This document shows, piece after piece, positions 16,722 through 24,706 of a stretch of DNA of 64,000 bases. A model generated the notes under the pieces. That model had not been told where the DNA came from. It saw only the letters and a program-made list of their open reading frames with translations, and searched no databases. Source of the DNA: VAXT01 sp035318925 (GTDB lineage Bacteria; Actinomycetota; Thermoleophilia; Gaiellales; Gaiellaceae). The translations under genes were made by a program, and so were the position numbers. Location: NCBI GenBank assembly GCA_035318925.1, contig DATHDS010000025.1, forward strand, positions 1 through 64,000, given 5' to 3'. Position 1 is the stretch's first letter; each line of letters opens with the position of its first letter.

Positions 16722-17291
16722 TCAAGGGTGCGGAACCCACGGCCCGGTGAGCGTCGAAAAGTAATCGACCAGCCACCGCGCGTGTGAGCCGTTCCCGACC
16801 TTCCTGAGGCCGATCTGTGCGGTGGCAAGCCTCTCGTGCGAGGACTTGGTGGGGACCAGGATCACGTTGACCATAGCCTCCCGCGAGTACGCGTAGTTCG
16901 TATCCTTCCAGTTGTACTTCACGATTTGAGCGGTCGGGAAGGCCACGATATTCGGCAACGTTCCGGTCTTCCACTGCCTCAGGGTGAACCCGCTCCTCAA
17001 TGTTGGGTGGGTGATCGCATAGGACTCGGCCAGGTGCTTGCGCGCCACCGCCGTGAAGGCGAACTCACGGGCAACGCGCCACGCGTCCTCGGGGAACGGG
17101 ATGTTCTTCTGCGCTATCGGGTCGGGAATCGTCGGGCCGGTCGCGTTCTTGAGCGCAACCTCGGCCGTGTTCGAGAAGTGCGTGCCCAGGAAGGTGCCGA
17201 TCCCGGCTAGGACAACGAGGACGGATGCCCACAGCAGCAGCCTGAGGCGACGAGAGCTGGCAAACCGCTTCGGCGCCGCTGCTTGGGTCAC
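16722..17291 (-). CDS. Membrane-anchored paralog 1 of the tandem cluster (one TM segment)
   Basis: The protein has about 189 residues from a GTG at 17291. The frame is open further upstream but that part is a shadow of the mutase gene. It has a basic N-terminus (KRFASSRRLRLLL), a membrane segment, and the shared domain with ARKHLAESYAI, LRSGFTLRQWKTGTLPNI, VNVILVPTKSS and ARWLVDYFSTLTGP. It starts 31 bp after the mutase stop on the same strand, so it may share the mutase transcript. Identity with paralog 2 is high around the QWKTGTLPN motif. Function unknown. Confidence 0.6.
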   Translation of the reverse strand: MTQAAAPKRFASSRRLRLLLWASVLVVLAGIGTFLGTHFSNTAEVALKNATGPTIPDPIAQKNIPFPEDAWRVAREFAFTAVARKHLAESYAITHPTLRSGFTLRQWKTGTLPNIVAFPTAQIVKYNWKDTNYAYSREAMVNVILVPTKSSHERLATAQIGLRKVGNGSHARWLVDYFSTLTGPWVPHP

Positions 17292-17322
17292 GCTTAACTC
17301 AGACGCCAGCCGGCGCCGTGGG

Positions 17323-18993
17323 TTAGAAGACCGGCGTCTCCCGCCAGACGCCCCACGTCTCGCGGAGCGCGTCGCACATCTCACCCATCGTCGTGTAGGC
17401 CCGCGCCGCGTCGACGATCAGGGGCATCAGGTTGACCCCCTCCTTCGCCGACGCCTCCTTGAGGCTTGCGAGGCCCGCCTCGACCGCCGCACTGTCCCGC
17501 TTCGCGCGCACGGACTGGACGCGGTCGATCTGCTTGCGCTCGAGCGCGGGATCGACGCGCAGGAGCTCGATCGGGGTCTCCTCCTCGGCCTCGTAGCGAT
17601 TGACGCCGACGATGATGCGCTGCTTCGCCTCCACTTCCTCCTGGTAGCGGAAGGACGCGTCCGCGATCTCACGCTGGAAGAAATTCTCCTCGATCGCCGG
17701 GATGACACCGCCGATCTTCCGGATCCGCTCGAAGTAGTCGTACGCCTCGGTCTCGAGCCTGTTCGTCAGGTCCTCGACGTACCACGAGCCGCCGAGCGGG
17801 TCGATCGTGTTCACGACGCCCGTCTCGTGCGCGATCACCTGTTGCGTGCGCAGGGCGATCCGGACCGCGTTCTCGGTCGGCAGCGCAAGCGCCTCGTCGA
17901 AGGAGTTCGTGTGCAGCGACTGCGTCCCGCCGAGCACGGCCGCGAGCGCCTCGAGCGCCGTCCGCACGATGTTCACCTCCGGCTGCTGCGCGGTCAGCGA
18001 GACGCCGGCCGTCTGCGTGTGGAAGCGCATGAGCCACGATCGAGGATTTTGCGCGCCGTAGCGCTCGCGCAGCTCCCGGGCCCAGATCCGCCGCGCGGCC
18101 CGGTACTTCGCGATCTCCTCGAAGAAGTCGAGGTGTGCGTTGAAGAAGAACGAGAGGCGGGGCGCGAAGTCGTCGACGTCCAGGCCCCGCTCGACCGCCG
18201 CCTCGACGTACGCGAAGCCGTTCGCGAGCGTGAACGCGAGCTCCTGGACGGCGTTCGAGCCGGCCTCGCGGATGTGGTACCCGGAGATCGAGATCGGATG
18301 CCAGCGAGGCATCTCCTGGGCGCAGAACTCGATCATGTCCACGACGAGCCGCATCGAGGGCTCGGGCGGGAAGATCCACTCCTTCTGGGCGATGTACTCC
18401 TTGAGGATGTCCGTCTGGATCGTCCCGCGCAGCTCGGCGCGCGGCACTCCCTGCTGCTCGCCGACGACGAGGTAGAACGCGAGCAGCATCGCCGCGGGCG
18501 AGTTGATCGTCATCGAGGTCGAGACCTCGCCGAGCGGGATGCCCGAGAAGAGCGTCTCCATGTCGGCGAGCGAGTCGACGGCCACGCCCTCGCGTCCGAC
18601 CTCGCCGAGCGACCGCTCGTGGTCGGAGTCGTAGCCCATCAGCGTGGGCATGTCGAAGGCGGTCGAGAGGCCCGTCTGCCCGTGCTCGAGCAGGTAGCGA
18701 AAGCGCTCGTTCGTCTCCTCGGCGGTGCCGAAGCCGGCGAACTGGCGCATCGTCCAGAGCTTCCCCCGGTACATGGAGGGATAGACCCCGCGCGTGTACG
18801 GATAGACACCCGGGTAGCCGAGGTCGCGCTGGTAGTCGATCTCGACGTTCTCGGGCACATAGAGCGGCTCGTTCGGGAGGCCCGAGATCGTCGAGGAGAG
18901 CTCGCCCTCGCGCTCGGGAGTGGCGTCGAAGAGCTCTTGCTTCCACTCCTCCGCGCCGCCCTCGATCCCCCGCTCGTCTTCGGCCGTCGCCAT
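17323..18993 (-). CDS. Methylmalonyl-CoA mutase large (catalytic) subunit
   Basis: The 556-residue protein has the acyl-CoA mutase barrel: YPYTRGVYPSMYRGKLWTMR with the active-site tyrosine region, then QFAGFGTAEETNERFRYLL (about residues 63-101). GTIQTDILKEYIAQ, QTAGVSLTAQQPEVNIVRT and GGTQSLHTNSFDEALALPT also match the family. It ends without a B12-binding domain, which is supplied by the gene at 13389. It converts methylmalonyl-CoA to succinyl-CoA in propionate and odd-chain fatty-acid use. The related isobutyryl-CoA mutase type is an alternative. A TACAAT just before the ATG suggests a leaderless transcript. Confidence 0.92.
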   Translation of the reverse strand: MATAEDERGIEGGAEEWKQELFDATPEREGELSSTISGLPNEPLYVPENVEIDYQRDLGYPGVYPYTRGVYPSMYRGKLWTMRQFAGFGTAEETNERFRYLLEHGQTGLSTAFDMPTLMGYDSDHERSLGEVGREGVAVDSLADMETLFSGIPLGEVSTSMTINSPAAMLLAFYLVVGEQQGVPRAELRGTIQTDILKEYIAQKEWIFPPEPSMRLVVDMIEFCAQEMPRWHPISISGYHIREAGSNAVQELAFTLANGFAYVEAAVERGLDVDDFAPRLSFFFNAHLDFFEEIAKYRAARRIWARELRERYGAQNPRSWLMRFHTQTAGVSLTAQQPEVNIVRTALEALAAVLGGTQSLHTNSFDEALALPTENAVRIALRTQQVIAHETGVVNTIDPLGGSWYVEDLTNRLETEAYDYFERIRKIGGVIPAIEENFFQREIADASFRYQEEVEAKQRIIVGVNRYEAEEETPIELLRVDPALERKQIDRVQSVRAKRDSAAVEAGLASLKEASAKEGVNLMPLIVDAARAYTTMGEMCDALRETWGVWRETPVF

Positions 18994-19000
18994 TTATCTC

Positions 19001-19006
19001 ATTGTA
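19001..19006 (-). promoter_or_regulatory. Possible -10 element of the mutase gene
   Basis: On the minus strand TACAAT (four or more matches to TATAAT) ends 7 bp before the ATG at 18993. Transcription would then start at or next to the start codon, giving a leaderless mRNA, common in actinobacteria. No convincing -35 box was found at 16-18 bp. Confidence 0.35.
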
Positions 19007-19029
19007 CGGAGCGGCAGAGGCGGATTAGG

Positions 19030-19134
19030 TCAGGCCGAAGGGCAGCCCTGCTCGGCTTGGACGAGAGCTTCGAGCGCGGCGCGGATTGCAGGGACGTCCT
19101 CGGCGATGAGCAACCGGATCGGAGCCCGGCTCAT
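19030..19134 (-). pseudogene. Truncated response-regulator receiver fragment
   Basis: A 34-codon frame begins at an ATG overlapping the preceding histidine-kinase stop as ATGA. It reads MSRAPIRLLIAEDVPAIRAA and then stops after ALVQAEQGCPSA. RLLIAEDVPAIR is the first strand and acidic pocket of a receiver domain, but the phosphoacceptor strand, the lysine loop and any output domain are gone. It looks like the start of a NarL-type regulator partner for the kinase, removed by a deletion whose other end lies just before the mutase gene. It could still be translated by coupling. The receiver match is clear; the loss is inferred. Confidence 0.6.
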
Positions 19135-21212
19135 GCCGCGTCGAGATGCAACGGAGCTCGACCCGCCGGCGAAGCAGAGGGGTCGGATTCCGGAACGGGC
19201 AGGCTCGGGATCCAGACCTCGACCGTCGTCCCCTTGCCCGGGGCGGACTCGATCCGAAGCCAGCCGCCGGCCAGAGAAGCGCGCTCCTTCATCGCCGAGA
19301 GCCCGAGGTGACCCGCCACCGGCTTGAGCTCCTCGGGAGCGAACCCGATGCCGTCGTCGGTCACCCGAACCCTGTAGCCGTGGTCGCGCTCGTCGAGTAC
19401 GACCGTCGCGTTCTCGGCTTGCGCGTGCGTCCGGATGTTCGTCAGTAGCTCCTGCACGATGCGGTAGAGGATCGTTCGCGCCTGGACGGGTGGCTGAGCG
19501 GTCAGATGGTCTTCGAGCTGGTGCTTGGTCGTTCCCTCGCTCTGGGTCTCCGCCAGATACAGCTCGAGTGCCGCCGAGAGCCCCTCCGTGTCGAGCGAAG
19601 GTGGATGCAGCTCGAAGAGGAGATGTCGCAGTCGCGAGATCGACAGCTGAATCGTCTGCTCGAGCTCCTCGAGCAACTGCAGCTGTTCGGGATCGTCGAG
19701 GCTGCGGCGAAGGATCTGCAGCCGCATTCCTGCTGCGGTGATCGCCTGGATCGAGTCGTCGTGGATCGCGCCCGCGATTCGGCCTCGCTCCTCCTCGCCC
19801 GCGCCGACGAGATGGGCCAGCAGCGCGCGCTCCCGCTCGAGGTCGGCTTGTGCTTTGAACCGCGTCAGGTCGCGCGCCATCGACGAGGTGCCGACGATCT
19901 GCCCGTCGACATCGCGGATCGCCGAGATCTTGAGCACGACGTCCAGGACGACCTCGTCCTTCCGCATCCGGGTCGTCTCGTACTGCTCGACCTCCTCCCC
20001 GGTCCGAAGCCGCTCGAGGATCCCGGGCAGGTCATCGGAGAGATTCGGCGGGATGAGGAGGGCCGACGAACGCCCGACTGCCTCTGCGGCGGGATACCCG
20101 TACATGCGCTCCGCGCCCCGGTTCCAGGTCACGATCGTGCCCTCGACGTCCTTGCCGATGATGGCGTCGTCGGAGGATTCGACGATTGCCGCCAACTGCC
20201 GGGCAGCGATCTCCTCGCCTCTGCGCTTGCTGACGTCGCGGATGAACGCCGTGGCGAGACGGCCCTGGTCGGTTTCGATTGCGGCAAGCGAAATGTCGAC
20301 GGGAAACTCGGTGCCATCCTTGCGGCGTCCGGTCGTCTGCTCGTTGACGAGCACGATGTCTCCGCCTTCGTGGACGAGGCGGCCCTCCACTGTCTCGAGC
20401 GCACTCACGGAGATGTCGACGGGAAACTCCTTGCGCTCGCTCGGCTTGCCGAGCAGATCGAGCCCGGCCCCCGCGGAACGCATCGAGTCGTCGACGAGGT
20501 CGCCGGCCCGGTAGCCCAGAGGCGCCTCCTGAAAATGCTCCGGCAAGAGGTACTCGATCGGCTGTCCCATCATCTCGTCACGCGTGTAGCCGAAGAGCCG
20601 CTCGGTCTCGGCGTTGACAAGCTGCATCACGCCGCGTTCGTCGATGACCACGACAGCGTCGGGAGCCGACTCGACGAGCCCGCGGAAACGCTCCTCGCTC
20701 CTGCGCAGGATCCCATCCGTACGCTCGCGCTCGGCCGTGTCGCCGACGAGCTCGTTCATCATGCTCGAGATGGCGTCGATGGAGAGGCTCGCCTGGCCGC
20801 GGGCGGCACGCCTCATCGCTTCCACGATCTCGGTCGGCGAGGTTCCCTTCACGAGGTAACCCACGGCTCCGGCCGACATCATCTCGATCACGGTCTTCTG
20901 GTCGTCGTAGGCAGAGAGGGCGAGAACCCGCGTTGCCGGCGAGTATTCCGTGATTCCGCGAACGACCTCGACTCCGCCGCCGGGCATGCGTACGTCGACG
21001 AGCGCGATGTCCGGCTTCGTCGCCCGGGCGAGCGTTATCGCCTCGCCGGCGCTCTCCGCCGCACCGACAACCTCCATTCCGTCTTCGCCAGCGACCAGTG
21101 CGCACACGGCGAGACGAAGCGACTCCTCGTCGTCGGCGATGAGGACGCGCACCGTCGCGGGATCCGAGCGGTCGGAGGGGTGCAGCGAACGAATTGCCTC
21201 AGCGTCGCTCAC
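19131..21212 (-). CDS. Receiver-PAS-PAS-histidine kinase (HisKA_3 type)
   Basis: The protein has about 693 residues in the order: receiver (VRVLIADDEES, phosphoacceptor in LVDVRMP, about 20-140), PAS 1 (from SEERFRGLVESAPDAVVVID), PAS 2 (from LAAIVESSDDAIIGKD), then HisKA_3 with EERGRIAGAIHDDSIQAI. The histidine is followed by DDS where many relatives have DE/DG, and a HATPase domain (VRVTDDGIGF, GHLGLSAMKERA) ends it. No membrane segment, so it is cytoplasmic. An N-terminal receiver on a NarL-type kinase is unusual and suggests a phosphorelay. The GTG at 21212 follows GAGGAAGGA; the open frame extends further upstream without a signal. Confidence 0.82.
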   Translation of the reverse strand: MSDAEAIRSLHPSDRSDPATVRVLIADDEESLRLAVCALVAGEDGMEVVGAAESAGEAITLARATKPDIALVDVRMPGGGVEVVRGITEYSPATRVLALSAYDDQKTVIEMMSAGAVGYLVKGTSPTEIVEAMRRAARGQASLSIDAISSMMNELVGDTAERERTDGILRRSEERFRGLVESAPDAVVVIDERGVMQLVNAETERLFGYTRDEMMGQPIEYLLPEHFQEAPLGYRAGDLVDDSMRSAGAGLDLLGKPSERKEFPVDISVSALETVEGRLVHEGGDIVLVNEQTTGRRKDGTEFPVDISLAAIETDQGRLATAFIRDVSKRRGEEIAARQLAAIVESSDDAIIGKDVEGTIVTWNRGAERMYGYPAAEAVGRSSALLIPPNLSDDLPGILERLRTGEEVEQYETTRMRKDEVVLDVVLKISAIRDVDGQIVGTSSMARDLTRFKAQADLERERALLAHLVGAGEEERGRIAGAIHDDSIQAITAAGMRLQILRRSLDDPEQLQLLEELEQTIQLSISRLRHLLFELHPPSLDTEGLSAALELYLAETQSEGTTKHQLEDHLTAQPPVQARTILYRIVQELLTNIRTHAQAENATVVLDERDHGYRVRVTDDGIGFAPEELKPVAGHLGLSAMKERASLAGGWLRIESAPGKGTTVEVWIPSLPVPESDPSASPAGRAPLHLDAA

Positions 21213-21345
21213 CGCAGGACATCCTTCCTCGCGGCCCGATTGACGATGGTCAATGGCCGCTGACTCGACGTGAGCTTCCAGGGGGAAGCCCGACTTGCCC
21301 TCCATTCCAGCCGAAATATCGTATCCGTCCAATATCGATCGCGTC

Positions 21346-21372
21346 GTATCGAGACTGTCTACGTCTCAATAC
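21346..21372. promoter_or_regulatory. Imperfect dyad upstream of the receiver-kinase gene
   Basis: GTATCGAGAC (21346-21355) and GTCTCAATAC (21363-21372) are inverted repeats matching 9 of 10, separated by 7 bp. It lies in the 209-bp gap between the LysR gene's end and the kinase start, about 135 bp before the kinase GTG. The T-N11-A-like geometry suits a LysR-type or other dimeric regulator; which one is unknown. The rest of this gap, and the 243-bp gap 22409-22651, shows nothing else I can name. Confidence 0.35.
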
Positions 21373-21421
21373 AGTCGCCATTGGGCACGCCACTCGGAAG
21401 CTCTCTCCGCGCGATATCGAG

Positions 21422-22408
21422 TCAGTCTCGCCCGTCGCCCGCGTACAGCTCCCTTGCCACCCGACGCACGAGAGGAAGCTTCTCCTTCACCCTGCCGGGC
21501 GGGTCGGCGCGCCACGCCACGACCATGTCGGGCATCGAAAGCGGAGGCTCGAGCGGACGGCGAAGCACGATGCTTCCCACGTCGCTCACCTCCTGGAGCG
21601 AGACCGGGCCGAGCGCCACGCCGAGCCCCTCCGCGACCGAGAGCATGACGTCGCGAGGGTTCATGCCGCCGGCATCGCGCACGTCCTCGAACTGGTAGCC
21701 GGCCTTTGCGATACGCGTCAGCAGCCCCTCGTGCAGCGCAGGGCTCGCTTCTTGTGGGAAGACCACGAGCGTTTCGCTGCGCAGGTCGTCCGGCCTGAGC
21801 ACGGTGCGGTCGGCGAGTCGGTGGCCCGGGGGCAAGAAAGCCGCCAACAGCTCACCTACGAAAAGCGGCTCGGACTCGATGTCCGGATGGTCTCTCGCCT
21901 CGTGGAAGATGCCCAGGTCGAGCTCGCCCGCACCCAACCCGCGAGCCTGCTCGATGAAGTTGAGGTGCGTCACCTGAACGCGCAGATTGGGATCCTGGTC
22001 ATGCAAAGCGCCCAGGAAGCGGAGGAGCGGCTGGATCGGCAGGTGCGGGACGCAACCGATTCGCAGCGGCGATGCGGCCCCGCCGGCCCGGCGAGCCTCG
22101 CTGACAGCGGTATCGAACGCGGAGAGAACCTTCCGCGCTTCGGTCGCGAGAATGACACCAGCGTCGGTCGCGCTGACCGTCCGGCTCGTCCGCTCGAAGA
22201 GCTGAACCCCGAGCTCCGACTCGATCTTCCGGATCGCCTGTGACAGTGGCGGCTGCGCGATGCGGAGGCGCTTGGCCGCCCGGCCGAAGTGCAGCTCCTC
22301 GAAGACCGCGAGGAAGTACCGGAGATGTCTCAGTTCGATCGCGGGAGGCGCCGAGTATCGCCCGTCGCGGCCCGAAGCGGCGCCCGCTGTGTCTTCTTTC
22401 CGTGTCAT
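21422..22408 (-). CDS. LysR-family transcriptional regulator
   Basis: The 328-residue protein has a non-conserved N-terminal 24 residues, then the LysR winged helix (LRHLRYFLAVFEELHFGRAA and RIAQPPLSQAIRKIESELG, about 26-66). The substrate-binding domain follows (LRIGCVPHLPIQPLLRFL onwards). LysR regulators bind a small effector and usually control a divergent gene or themselves. Here the gene upstream on the other side is co-directional rather than divergent, so the target is not obvious. The C-terminal region contains VAEGLGVALGPVSLQEV typical of the family. Confidence 0.9.
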   Translation of the reverse strand: MTRKEDTAGAASGRDGRYSAPPAIELRHLRYFLAVFEELHFGRAAKRLRIAQPPLSQAIRKIESELGVQLFERTSRTVSATDAGVILATEARKVLSAFDTAVSEARRAGGAASPLRIGCVPHLPIQPLLRFLGALHDQDPNLRVQVTHLNFIEQARGLGAGELDLGIFHEARDHPDIESEPLFVGELLAAFLPPGHRLADRTVLRPDDLRSETLVVFPQEASPALHEGLLTRIAKAGYQFEDVRDAGGMNPRDVMLSVAEGLGVALGPVSLQEVSDVGSIVLRRPLEPPLSMPDMVVAWRADPPGRVKEKLPLVRRVARELYAGDGRD

Positions 22409-22651
22409 CGACTCTGCGTCCAGCTCAGAGCAGCGACACGCGAGACGCTGTCTCTTGGAAGGCCCTGGCGCGCACTATGCGGCGATCGCCTGAAAGAGTC
22501 CAATACTCGTCCAATCAATGGCGATACGCGGTCAATCTCGGTCCAGCGGGTCCGGGTGCGGACATCCTTCGCCCTCCTCGCTCCTTTGTTCGTTCCTCAA
22601 CGTCCACCTAGGACGTTTTCGAGGCGTGTCAAGGACCGCGGAGCGCGTTTT

Positions 22652-23596
22652 CTACAACCACAGCCTTGCGAGCAGGCCGGGCGCCTTGTCAAACAGTTCG
22701 AGTCGCCGGACGGCTCGGCGGGCAACCCAGAGGCCCTCCCCGCGGGGAGGCTCGGATCTCGGCGGGAGATATCCAGCCAGCGGATCGTCGAGACCAGGCC
22801 CCCGATCCTCGATCTCACACACGAACCAGCCGTCGACCAGGCCCGCCCGCACCCTGCTCGCTCCTCCGCCGTGGAGGCGCGCATTCTCGAAGACCTCGCT
22901 CGCCGCCACGAGCATGTCCATGACCTTGGCGCGCGGCGCTCGGGCCGCCGTCAGCTCGGCGGCGAGCAGCTCGCGGAACTCCAGGGGGTCGTCTGTGGGT
23001 GCGAGCGTGCGGAGATCCAGCGTGGACGCGGGCTTCCCGGCCTGGGACGCAACAACGTCGCGGGGGTCCCGGTAGTCGGGGTGGCTCCCGGCGGAGCTCG
23101 CTTCGACGTGGGGGTGCGTCTGCCAGACCGCGTCGATGACGTCGTCCGACACGTTCTCGGTCCCGTAGACGCAGAGGACATGGGCAGGGCGGTCGGCGAG
23201 CGCGCGGTTGAGGATCGCCTCGTACGAGATCCATTCGGACCAGGCTTCGTACGCGGGCTGAAGGGGGATCTCTCCCGTCACCCGCGTGGACGTCGCCCCG
23301 GAAGCGAGTAGATCCTTCATCGTCGCGTCGTACGCGGCGACCGCGTCCACCGGACGGATGTAGAAGTCGGCGCAGTCCGTGAAGGCGACACCGTCGGCAT
23401 CGCCGCCGAGCGCTTCGCGCAGCAACGACCAGTGTCGGCGCGTGAGGACGGCGATGGTCGGGCCTTCCTCGAGGCCTTCGCGAAGGAATGGGGCGACTCG
23501 CTCGACGAGCTGTTCGTCGGAGTCGTAGACGAGCGCCTCGTGACGGAGGCCGTCGGCGTCAGGAGGCATGGCGCTCTGCGAGTCTGGAGGAGACAT
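22652..23596 (-). CDS. MEDS-domain sensor with anti-sigma-type HATPase
   Basis: The protein has about 314 residues. An N-terminal MEDS (DcmR-type sensory) domain spans about 15-200 (HEALVYDSDEQLVERVAPFL, PAYEAWSEWISYEAILN, VLCVYGTEN). The C-terminal ATPase of RsbW/SpoIIAB type has ASEVFENARLHGGG for the N-box and IEDRGPGLDDPLAGYL for the G1 box. It lacks a phosphoacceptor histidine, so it should bind or phosphorylate a protein partner rather than act as a two-component kinase. It overlaps the sigma-factor gene by 38 bp, making that sigma factor the obvious partner. The ATG at 23596 has AGGA 5-6 bp upstream; 23569 is an alternative. Confidence 0.75.
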   Translation of the reverse strand: MSPPDSQSAMPPDADGLRHEALVYDSDEQLVERVAPFLREGLEEGPTIAVLTRRHWSLLREALGGDADGVAFTDCADFYIRPVDAVAAYDATMKDLLASGATSTRVTGEIPLQPAYEAWSEWISYEAILNRALADRPAHVLCVYGTENVSDDVIDAVWQTHPHVEASSAGSHPDYRDPRDVVASQAGKPASTLDLRTLAPTDDPLEFRELLAAELTAARAPRAKVMDMLVAASEVFENARLHGGGASRVRAGLVDGWFVCEIEDRGPGLDDPLAGYLPPRSEPPRGEGLWVARRAVRRLELFDKAPGLLARLWL

Positions 23597-24524
23597 CAGT
23601 TCCTGCACTAGGTCGCACCGTGCTCCGATCAAGCGGCACGTCACGCGGCGGTGGGCTGGAGGACGCGGCAACGCGAAGCTTGTCGAGTGCCTGCTCTTCG
23701 ATCTGGCGGACGCGCTCGGCGCTGAGGCCGAGACGTCCACCGATCTCGCGGAGCGTCTGCGGCGAGCCGCCGACACCGTAGTGCTCGTACAGGATCGATC
23801 GCTCGCGGTCGTCGAGCGCATCCGTCAACGCATCAACCTGTTCGGTCGCCAGCCGCGCGAGGACCCGTTCGTAGTCGTCCTCGGAGACGGGATCGGCGAT
23901 CTGTTCTTCGAGTGTTCCGGCCGTCCAGTCGTCCACTTCGATCGGCTCACCGAGCATCCGAGGGGGGTGCTCCGCCGCCAGGATGCTCTCGACCTGCTCA
24001 CGACCGAGCTCCGAGGCGTCCGCCAGCTCGGCGATCGACGGCTCTCGTCCGTGCTCCTGGATGTAAGCCCGGCGGCTCTCCCGAACGCGCGCAAGTGCCC
24101 GGTGGGCCCGGTCCGAGAGCACGATCGGCCGGGCCATCTCGGAGACGAGGTCCTGCATCGCCTGGCGGACCCACCATGAGGCATACGGCCAGAAGGGCGT
24201 TTCAAGCGCTGGATCGAAGCGCCTGACCGCGCGTAACAAGCCGACGACGCCCTCCTGCAAGAGCTCGGAGCGCTGGACCCCGAACACCGTACGGTACCGA
24301 CGGGCAACGCCTGCGATCGCCGGCAGGAACGCCTCGACCAGCTCTTCACACGCCGCCCGGTCGCCGGCGGCCGTGGCTAGCACGAGCGCCCGGTCGCGAG
24401 CCGGCTCGAGGATCCTCGTCGCGACGTCTCCCAAAGGGACGGGGACCGCGGCACCGCTGAGCCGGTAGCGAGACGAAAAACCTGCCGCAGTCATCCGTTC
24501 GTATGCCTCTTCCGCGCTACTCAT
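23559..24524 (-). CDS. Sigma-70 family RNA polymerase sigma factor
   Basis: The protein has about 321 residues. Region 2 is clear (RSELLQEGVVGLLRAVRRFD, then PFWPYASWWVRQAMQDLVSE), followed by region 3 (HREPSIAEL-like EPSIAELADAS) and region 4 (DRERSILYEHYGV, LREIGGRLGLSAERVRQIEE). It is the size of group 2/3 sigma factors and lacks the long region 1.1 of a housekeeping sigma. With the overlapping MEDS/HATPase gene it probably forms a stress-type partner-switching pair. Start ATG 24524 has GGAG 10 bp upstream; a GTG at 24542 is also open. The 182 bp to the divergent regulator gene should hold its promoter. Confidence 0.88.
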   Translation of the reverse strand: MSSAEEAYERMTAAGFSSRYRLSGAAVPVPLGDVATRILEPARDRALVLATAAGDRAACEELVEAFLPAIAGVARRYRTVFGVQRSELLQEGVVGLLRAVRRFDPALETPFWPYASWWVRQAMQDLVSEMARPIVLSDRAHRALARVRESRRAYIQEHGREPSIAELADASELGREQVESILAAEHPPRMLGEPIEVDDWTAGTLEEQIADPVSEDDYERVLARLATEQVDALTDALDDRERSILYEHYGVGGSPQTLREIGGRLGLSAERVRQIEEQALDKLRVAASSSPPPRDVPLDRSTVRPSAGTDVSSRLAERHAS

Positions 24525-24600
24525 GCACTCCGCACTCCGCACAGGAGCTGGAAGCTACGCGCACGGATACGGCGGCGATCTTCGACCTTCGAGGGCGACG

Positions 24601-24640
24601 CGAGCCCCAGACGTAGAAAGCGAGCCCCAGACGTAGAAAG
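24601..24640. repeat. Exact 20-bp tandem duplication in a divergent promoter region
   Basis: Bases 24601-24620 are repeated exactly at 24621-24640. Immediately after come two small palindromes, GTGTTGAACAC (24640-24650) and GTGTAGACAC (24653-24662). The element lies between the divergent sigma-factor gene and the NarL-type regulator gene, where transcription of both must begin. It could be a regulator-binding array or a recent slip duplication. Confidence 0.6.
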
Positions 24641-24706
24641 TGTTGAACACAAGTGTAGACACCCTGTTCACTAAGGTAGCTGAGCCCTACCGTCTCACAG
24701 AATGGG

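Noticed and set aside
21194..22243. 349-residue plus-strand frame across the LysR gene
   Set aside because: It is antisense of a complete LysR regulator with conserved domains and has no similarity of its own.
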